From assembly GCA_963555775.3 (NCBI GenBank), contig CAUVWY020000002.1:310001-374000 (forward strand): a stretch of DNA of 64,000 bases, in the 5' to 3' direction. Position 1 is the first letter of the stretch; each line of letters starts with the position of its first letter. The DNA comes from JAJEDW01 sp963555775. GTDB lineage: Bacteria > Acidobacteriota > Terriglobia > 20CM-2-55-15. The translations under genes were made by a program, and so were the position numbers. Under the pieces are notes generated by a model. The model was not told where the DNA came from. It made no database searches and saw only the letters and a list, made by a program, of their open reading frames with translations. This document shows positions 58,490-64,000 of the stretch, in pieces.

Positions 58490-58747
58490 TTCGGTCTTCC
58501 CACCCCCTGACGTCCCGGCCTGCTCCGAAACCGGACCGCCCGGCTTCCGCCGCTGGTCCGGACATAATTTCCCCTTATAATTCTAGGTAATAAGGTGTGA
58601 CAATACCGTCCCTTTATGGGGAGGATGTGCGTATTCGGAGCGATTTCAGCGTGATATACAGGTGCCGGACCGAATCGCGCCGCCACGGCGGCGGTCCGGC
58701 GCCGAATCACCCGCCGGCCGGGGCGGCGGGCAGAGGGAGGAGAACGG
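58490..58747. promoter_or_regulatory. Conserved divergent upstream block, copy 3
   Basis: Shares with copies 1 and 2 the AT-rich core and the ~100 bp from GGACCGAATCGC to GGAGGAGAACGG. Confidence 0.75.
58575..58603 (-). promoter_or_regulatory. Predicted promoter of the 58489-45630 gene
   Basis: Minus strand TTGTCA (58603-58598), 17-bp spacer, TTATAA (58580-58575), the best-matching of the four array promoters; 86 bp before the start codon. Confidence 0.68.
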
Positions 58748-59008
58748 ATGAGCGATCGCGACCGGACGGCGGACGAGAACGCGGCGCTACGCGTGCTCGC
58801 GCAGCGCGCGGGCCGGGTCCTGACTCACGAGGCCCTGCTGCGCCAGGTTTGGGGCGGACGGAGCACCGGCAACCCCAAGAAGGTGCGCGCCTACGTCAAG
58901 CGGCTGCGCCAAAGGTTCGGCGACGACGCGGCGAGCCCGACCTGGATATTCAACGAGCGCGGGGTCGGCTACCGCATGCCCCGCCCCGGCGACCCGGGCG
59001 AGTCCTGA
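58748..59008 (+). pseudogene. Deletion derivative 3: sensor N-terminus joined to a winged-helix DNA-binding C-terminus
   Basis: An 86-residue frame: residues 1-15 are the shared MSDRDRTADENAALR; residues 16-86 are the C-terminus of an OmpR/PhoB-type winged helix (VLAQRAGRVLTHEALLRQVW, KKVRAYVKRLRQRFGDD, NERGVGYRMPRPG). It keeps a proper start (GGAGGAGAACGG) and stop. So it could be expressed as a lone DNA-binding domain of ~70 residues. The join is an internal deletion of the same parent as derivatives 1 and 2. A response-regulator-like domain is inferred in the parent but is not seen. Confidence 0.75.
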
Positions 59009-59025
59009 CCTCCGGCAACCGCGCC

Positions 59026-59142
59026 CGCGTACTTCCGGCTTGTCGCCTCCAGCTCGGCGCCACGCATTAGATCGAGCACCACCGTGACCTTCCGCCGGGC
59101 CGACCAACGGCCCTTCCCGCGGCGCGCTATCTCCGGGAGTCA
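59026..59142 (+). repeat. Conserved 3' flank of array units, copy 2
   Basis: Matches 31215-31318; here it follows the winged-helix stop directly, showing that it was the parent gene's 3' flank. Confidence 0.8.
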
Positions 59143-62100
59143 GGGCACCTCGACGACAGGAACCACGGGCAGGGTGGTGAAGATCCGGTGGACGCCATCC
59201 AGTTCGAAGGCCACCGCCGAGAACCGGCCCGGTTCGGGCGTCAGGCACCGCACCGACCCCACGAAGTCGGACGTGTCGGCGGTGGGGAAGACCTGGTCGA
59301 TGAACCGGGCGTCCTGGCCGTTGGCGGCAAGCGGGATCATCGTCTCGTCCAGCACCGCGCCGTCCCGCATCAACCGGCACCGCACCAGGAGGGGGGACTC
59401 ACCCCGGTTGTGGATCGCGACGCCCGTGTTGATGCCGCCATCTTGGCGACGTACCGGGACCAGGGCATCCCGGACCGGCGGACTGTCTCCGACCCCGGCG
59501 ACCCCGAGGGCGGGGATGTCGAAGCGCAGGACCCCGCCGATGGGACCCTCGGCCGCCACGGCGACCGACCCGACGACCTGCCCCCCGCGGCCGTGAGTCG
59601 CAATGGTGAGTTCTCCCAGCGGGTCGATAGCCGTCCGTGGACTCAGGGCGCCGTCGTCTCCGACCTCCAGATCCTCGGTGATATCCACCACCGATTCGAC
59701 GGCGATGGGATCGCCTTGCTGATCGTAGAAGTAGATGGCCGGCCGGATGGAGTCGGCGCCCGGATTCACCAGCACCAGTTCGGAAACGATGTCCCCTCCA
59801 TTGGCGAAGTGCGTGAAGTCCAGGCGTGCGGGCTCCGGTTCCTGCTCTGGCTCCTGATCCTGTTCGTCCTCTTGTCCCTGCTCTTGCTCCGGGACCGCCG
59901 GCACGGGCACGACGGGCAAGGTGGTGAAGATCCGGTGGACGGCATCCAGTTCGAAGGCCACCGCCGAGAAGCGCCCCGGTTCGGGCGCGGCGCATCGCAC
60001 CGACCCGGCGAAGTCCGAGGTGTCGGTGGCGGGGAACACCTGGTCGATGAACCGGGAGTCCTGGCCGTTGGCCGCAAGCGGGATCATCGTCTCTTCGAGC
60101 ACGGCGCCGTCCCGCATCAATCGGCATTGCAGGGTCAGGGTGCCCGTTCCCCGGTTGCGGACCGCGACCCCCGTGTTGATGCCCATCTCCTGGCGGCGGA
60201 CCGGGAGCAGGGCATCCCGGAGGGTCGGGCTGTCGCCGACCCCGGCGACCCCAAGGTTGGGGATGTCGAAGCGCAGGACCCCGCCGATGGAACTGGGCGC
60301 GCGCACCGTGACCGATCCGACCCGCTGCCCCCCGCGGCCGTGGGTGGCAATGGTGAGTTCGCTCAGGGGGTTCATGACCGTCCGGGGGCTCAGGGCGCCG
60401 TCGTCAGCCACTTCCAGATCCGGGGTCAGATCCACCACCCTCCGGGCCTCGATGGGGTCGCCGTCCTGATCGTAGAAGTAGATGGCGGGACGGACCGGAT
60501 AGGCGCCCGCGTTCACCAGCGCCAGCGTGGACGTGATGAACCCCCCATTGGCGAAGTGGGTGAAGTCCAGGTCCGCCACGGGCGTGGCCTCGGGCGAAAT
60601 GCGGTGGGCGCCGGCGCCGGCCGCGCTCACCGCGCGCAGATGGAAGAAATAGACGCGGCCGTTGATCAGACCGGTAATCGTGTGGATGCGGTCGGGCGAT
60701 CCGGTCGAAATCCACTCGCCCTCGCCGTCGATCCGGTACTCGTAATACAGAATCCGGGAGCTGCCCTGGCTGGACGGCGCATTCCAGGTCAGCGTCACCT
60801 CCCCGTCGCCGCCCGCCGCCCGAATGGTCCCGGGATAGGACGGCGGCCGGGCGCGCGCGCCCCCGCCTCCGCCGCCTCCGCCACCCGTGATGGGCGGTGG
60901 CGGCGGAGGAGGCGGTCGGGCGATGATGGGCGGGGGCGTGCCCACCGTGTATTCGGTCAGATCCTCGGCTGCGTTGCCCGCCGCGTCCTGGATCGGGCGC
61001 GTCCGGGCGGTATAGCTCACCGTCACCGTCTGCCCCGGCGTTACCTCCGATACCAGCGTCAGCGTGACCGTGGGCCCGCCCACCAGAACCTGGGTGAGCA
61101 GCCTCTCGGCGCTCGCGACATCCACCGTGAAATCGTTCGCCGCCGGCGTCGAGTCCTCGTCGAGCGCCTCGCCGTAGGTCAGTGTCAGCGTGTCCCCATT
61201 CACCGTCGCGCCCTGAAGCACCGGCCGGACCCCGTCCACCGCGTGGCTGGGCTGTGGCGGCACCGCCTCGTACACCCGCAGAGACGGATTGTCCGCAAGA
61301 TCCTTGATCGTCCCCCCGTTCAGGGCGATGCGCCCGGCCGCAATGCTCACCCCGTCGGTGTCGATGTCGCTGTCCCCGACCGTATAGTTGAACCTCTGCG
61401 TTTCACTCGCCGGCCCGGGGCTGTAGCGGGCCGGCTTGCTCTGACGCCCCACCGTCAGGGACAGCGATGGCGTCCCGTTTGCCGTGTCCACCCTCACCGT
61501 CTCGCTGAACGTCACCCTTACCTCAATGACGTCCCCTTCGGCATAGATCCCGTCCGGGCCCGGATTCGACGTGATCGCCACCCGGCTCACCGACGGCGCC
61601 ATCGTATCCCGCGTGTTGTTCTCCACCGCCCTGTTCGTGAGAGCCTCGGCGCCGTTGCCCACCGCGTCCTGGATCCGATTTGCTCCCGGCGCCCGGTAGT
61701 CGAGCCGCACCGCCTGGCCGACGCCCACCTCCGATTCCAGCGTCAGCGTGACCGCGCTTCCGCTCACCGCCACCCGGGAGACCCCCCGCCCGCTACCCGC
61801 GACATTGACCGTGAAGGCGAGCGCCACCGGCGTCGAACTCCCGTCCAGCGCCTCGTCGTAGCTCAGCGTCAGCGTGGCCCCGTTCACCACCGCTCCCCCG
61901 TTGGCGGCCAGCGCGGGCTTGACGCCATCCACCTTGTGCCTCGCATCGGCCGGCAATCCGTCATGGGTCAGCAGGGCGTCATTGTTCGCGCCGTCCCGGA
62001 TCGTCCCCCCGTTCCGCGTCAGACTGTTCGCGTCGATGCTCACCCCAACGGCGTCGCTCTCGCCATCGGCCACCATATAAACGAACACCGCTGCCGCGCC

Positions 62101-64000
62101 CGTCCCGCTCCGATAAGCCGCCGGCCGATTGACGCCGCCCACATTCAGCCTCAACTGGGGCGTCCCGGTCACCACCACCGTTTCGCTGAACGTCACGGTC
62201 ACCTCGATTTCCTTTTCCGCCGCATAGGTCGCGTTCCGCTCCGGACGCGAGGTGATCTCGACCCGGCTCACCGCCGGCGCCGTCGTGTCCCCCGTGTTGT
62301 TGGTTACCCGCTCGTTGCTCAGTCCCAACGCCTCGTTGCCCGCCGCGTCCTGGATCGGGTTCGTCCCCGGCCGGTAGCTCACCCGGATCCCCGTTTCCCC
62401 GTGCACGACGGCCGGATTCAGCGTCAGCGTGACCGCTTGCCCGCTGACCGCGACATTGGAGACCGTTCGCGCCGAATTGCCGCCCGACACCGTGAAGTCA
62501 GTTGCCGCCGGTCTCGAACCCCCGTCCAGCGTCTCCCCATAGGTCAGCGTCAGCGAGGCCCCGTTCACCGACGCCGAGGAAAGCGCCGGCGGGGTATCGT
62601 CCACGTCCTCGAGCCGGATCGTGAACACGGCCTCCACCGGGTTGGCCCCGTCACTCACCTCTACCGTGACTTCGTAGTCGCCGTTCCCGTCGCTGTCACC
62701 CAGCGCCTCGTAGTCCGGCGGCGCCGCGAAGGTGAGCACACCGTCCGACGTCAACCTGAATCTGCTCCGGTCCGCGCCGCCCGTGATCCGCCACGTCAGA
62801 TCCGCCGCCGGGCGGTCCGCGTCTGAGGCCGTGAGCGTCACCACCGCCGTCTCGTTCTCGTCCACAAGAATCGGGGAGCCCGTCACGATCACTGGAGATG
62901 CGTCGTCATCGGCGATCGTGATCGTCCGCTCGGCCCCGATCGTCCCGCCTCCATGACGGGCCGTGACCAGGATCGTCTCGGCGTCATCGTCAATGGCGTC
63001 GTCCACCGCCGTGACGGTGGTCTCGACCGAGCTTTGCCCCGCGGTGAGCGTAAGCCGTTCCAACGCCACCGTGTAGTCCGTGCCCTTCGCCGCCGTGCCC
63101 GCAAAGGACAGCCGGATCTCCTGGTCCTCCGCGAAGGTGACTCCGTTGGTGATCCTTACCGCCATTGTCGAGTTCCCGGCCGCCTCCGCGATCACCGCCG
63201 GACTGACCTCAAGAGTCATCGCCGGGGCCGCATCGTCATCCGTGATTGTCAGCTCCTCGTCGTCCGGGTCCGTCACTCCATGGCTGTTGTCCGCCGTCCC
63301 TGACACCCGCACCGTCTTGTTCGGCGCGTCCACGTCGTTGTTGTTGGCGGTGATCGTCACGGTCCCGGTGCTGGTGGTCTGACCGGCCGTGATCGTCAGC
63401 GTCTTGTTCGCGCTCAGGGTGAAGTCGTTCGATACCGCTGGCGAGACGGCCGTGGCGGATACGGTCACCGTCGTGGTCTCGCTCGACTTCCGGTCCAGCC
63501 GCGCCGTGACCGTGGCGGACCCTCCGTTCTCGCCGATAGAGGTCCGCGACAGCCGGAGCATCACCGTCGGAGGGTCATCGTCATCCGTGATCGTCAGATC
63601 CTCGTCGTCCGGGTCCGTCACCCCATGACTATTGTCGGCGGCGCCGGACACCCGCACCGTGTTGTCGGGAGTGTCCGCGTCGTTGTTGTTGGCGGTGAGC
63701 GTCACGGTCCCCGTGCTGGTGGTCCGGCCCGCCGTGATCGTCAGCGTCGTGTTCATGCTCAGCGCGAAGTCCCCCGCCACGGCCGGGGAGAGGGCCGTGG
63801 CGGATACGGTCACCGTCGTCGTCTCGCTCGACGTCCGGTCCAGCCGTGCCGTCACCGTGGCGGACCCGCCGTTCTCGTTGATCGAGGTACGCGACAGCCG
63901 GAGCGTCACCGTCGGAGGATCGTCGTCATCCGTGAGCGTGAGCGTCACGTCAGCCGGGTTGGTCACTGCGTGACGATTGCGGGCGGTTCCGGACACCCGC
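59140..64000 (-). CDS. C-terminal part of a sixth array protein (start beyond the window)
   Basis: At least 1,618 residues are visible and the frame is open at the right edge. From the N-terminal side: three Calx-beta units (64.0-62.9 kb; LRLSRTSINENGG, LRLSRTSIGENGG, LEVSPAVIAEAAG), a cadherin-like domain (PILVDENETAVVTLTASDAD), alternating SwmB-like and Ig-like domains (62.6-60.95 kb), Pro/Gly linker, Fn3, D1, a Glu/Gln/Pro-rich linker (EQEQGQEDEQDQEPEQEPEP) and D2 ending PVVPVVEVP. The region 61512-59996 is almost identical to the 45630-58489 gene. The effector domain, if any, lies outside the window. Confidence 0.85.
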   Translation of the reverse strand, partial: RVSGTARNRHAVTNPADVTLTLTDDDDPPTVTLRLSRTSINENGGSATVTARLDRTSSETTTVTVSATALSPAVAGDFALSMNTTLTITAGRTTSTGTVTLTANNNDADTPDNTVRVSGAADNSHGVTDPDDEDLTITDDDDPPTVMLRLSRTSIGENGGSATVTARLDRKSSETTTVTVSATAVSPAVSNDFTLSANKTLTITAGQTTSTGTVTITANNNDVDAPNKTVRVSGTADNSHGVTDPDDEELTITDDDAAPAMTLEVSPAVIAEAAGNSTMAVRITNGVTFAEDQEIRLSFAGTAAKGTDYTVALERLTLTAGQSSVETTVTAVDDAIDDDAETILVTARHGGGTIGAERTITIADDDASPVIVTGSPILVDENETAVVTLTASDADRPAADLTWRITGGADRSRFRLTSDGVLTFAAPPDYEALGDSDGNGDYEVTVEVSDGANPVEAVFTIRLEDVDDTPPALSSASVNGASLTLTYGETLDGGSRPAATDFTVSGGNSARTVSNVAVSGQAVTLTLNPAVVHGETGIRVSYRPGTNPIQDAAGNEALGLSNERVTNNTGDTTAPAVSRVEITSRPERNATYAAEKEIEVTVTFSETVVVTGTPQLRLNVGGVNRPAAYRSGTGAAAVFVYMVADGESDAVGVSIDANSLTRNGGTIRDGANNDALLTHDGLPADARHKVDGVKPALAANGGAVVNGATLTLSYDEALDGSSTPVALAFTVNVAGSGRGVSRVAVSGSAVTLTLESEVGVGQAVRLDYRAPGANRIQDAVGNGAEALTNRAVENNTRDTMAPSVSRVAITSNPGPDGIYAEGDVIEVRVTFSETVRVDTANGTPSLSLTVGRQSKPARYSPGPASETQRFNYTVGDSDIDTDGVSIAAGRIALNGGTIKDLADNPSLRVYEAVPPQPSHAVDGVRPVLQGATVNGDTLTLTYGEALDEDSTPAANDFTVDVASAERLLTQVLVGGPTVTLTLVSEVTPGQTVTVSYTARTRPIQDAAGNAAEDLTEYTVGTPPPIIARPPPPPPPPITGGGGGGGGGARARPPSYPGTIRAAGGDGEVTLTWNAPSSQGSSRILYYEYRIDGEGEWISTGSPDRIHTITGLINGRVYFFHLRAVSAAGAGAHRISPEATPVADLDFTHFANGGFITSTLALVNAGAYPVRPAIYFYDQDGDPIEARRVVDLTPDLEVADDGALSPRTVMNPLSELTIATHGRGGQRVGSVTVRAPSSIGGVLRFDIPNLGVAGVGDSPTLRDALLPVRRQEMGINTGVAVRNRGTGTLTLQCRLMRDGAVLEETMIPLAANGQDSRFIDQVFPATDTSDFAGSVRCAAPEPGRFSAVAFELDAVHRIFTTLPVVPVPAVPEQEQGQEDEQDQEPEQEPEPARLDFTHFANGGDIVSELVLVNPGADSIRPAIYFYDQQGDPIAVESVVDITEDLEVGDDGALSPRTAIDPLGELTIATHGRGGQVVGSVAVAAEGPIGGVLRFDIPALGVAGVGDSPPVRDALVPVRRQDGGINTGVAIHNRGESPLLVRCRLMRDGAVLDETMIPLAANGQDARFIDQVFPTADTSDFVGSVRCLTPEPGRFSAVAFELDGVHRIFTTLPVVPVVEVP
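59830..59895 (-). repeat. Glu/Gln-rich linker repeat
   Basis: Proline-containing variant of the D1-D2 linker. Confidence 0.75.
59996..61512. repeat. 1.5-kb near-identical block, second copy
   Basis: Partner of 46492-48008, same orientation. Confidence 0.85.
63230..64000 (-). repeat. Tandem Calx-beta units at the window edge
   Basis: Direct ~340-bp repeats with VTGVTDPDDEDLTI-like ends, closely related to those at 49730-51110. Confidence 0.8.

Noticed and set aside
46299..62826. Long plus-strand open frames opposite the array genes (46299-50393 and 59188-62826)
   Set aside because: They are rich in Arg/His/Pro with no domain and mirror the GC-rich codons of the minus-strand repeats; the minus strand has recognisable domains throughout.
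18550..64000. Known C-terminal sorting signals (LPXTG, PEP-CTERM, hydrophobic anchor)
   Set aside because: The tails end in PVVPVVEVP without a membrane segment, basic tail or LPXTG-like motif, so none of these can be called.

Overview
This is GC-rich bacterial DNA with no rRNA or tRNA genes seen. The gene content (a SusC/Oar-like TonB-dependent receptor with an N-terminal carboxypeptidase-regulatory domain, DUF6152-type small secreted proteins, many secreted proteins with a GRWEGDTLVV motif, and a PQQ dehydrogenase) is typical of Acidobacteriota, probably the Vicinamibacteria side. That placement is inferred from family content, not from a marker gene. The secreted sulfatase, peptidases and adhesion-type repeat proteins would fit a marine, particle- or host-associated lifestyle, but this is also inference.

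Region 1 (1-9.6 kb): a parvulin/TPR gene on the minus strand is split by an intact IS21-family element (607-3252) with a CACGTT target duplication. Upstream of it lies a TonB-dependent receptor gene (8073-4075) broken by one in-frame amber codon. A divergent TPR lipoprotein-like or secreted protein follows at 8515-9588.

Region 2 (9.6-18.1 kb): a nucleotidyltransferase and its small partner; then two similar minus-strand operons (13331-10318 and 18091-15901). Each has a DUF6152 protein as its last gene and GRWEGDTLVV-motif secreted proteins before it. They flank a plus-strand PQQ-dependent dehydrogenase (13622-15352). The first operon contains an unusual VOC-VOC-GRWEGDT fusion.

Region 3 (18.5-64 kb): a tandem array of six very large secreted proteins, all on the minus strand. 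Each ends in the same cassette: poly-Pro/poly-Gly linker, one Fn3 domain, then two copies (D1 and D2) of an unassigned ~175-residue domain separated by a Glu/Gln-rich linker. The front ends differ: sulfatase + LRR (25026-18550), choice-of-anchor + Ig-like repeats (30133-25424), subtilase-fold + GLUG (39850-31316), M14 zinc carboxypeptidase (45375-41605), a second, ~4,300-residue subtilase-fold + GLUG protein (58489-45630), and a last one whose start lies beyond 64,000. Between them Calx-beta, cadherin-like, Ig-like and SwmB-like domains are shuffled in varying numbers.

Four of the array genes share a conserved upstream block with a TTGTCA-N17-TTAAAA-like promoter. In three of these blocks a divergent plus-strand gene begins with the same start (MSDRDRTADENAALR). 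These three are different internal-deletion derivatives of one parent sensor/regulator (GAF, PAS, and a winged-helix C-terminus). The repeated 5' blocks, repeated 3' flanks, frameshifts at G tracts and a 1.5-kb nearly identical block shared by two genes all point to active duplication, recombination and decay. The best candidate for something undescribed is this array as a cassette-like system for attaching different extracellular enzymes to one common, uncharacterised C-terminal module.
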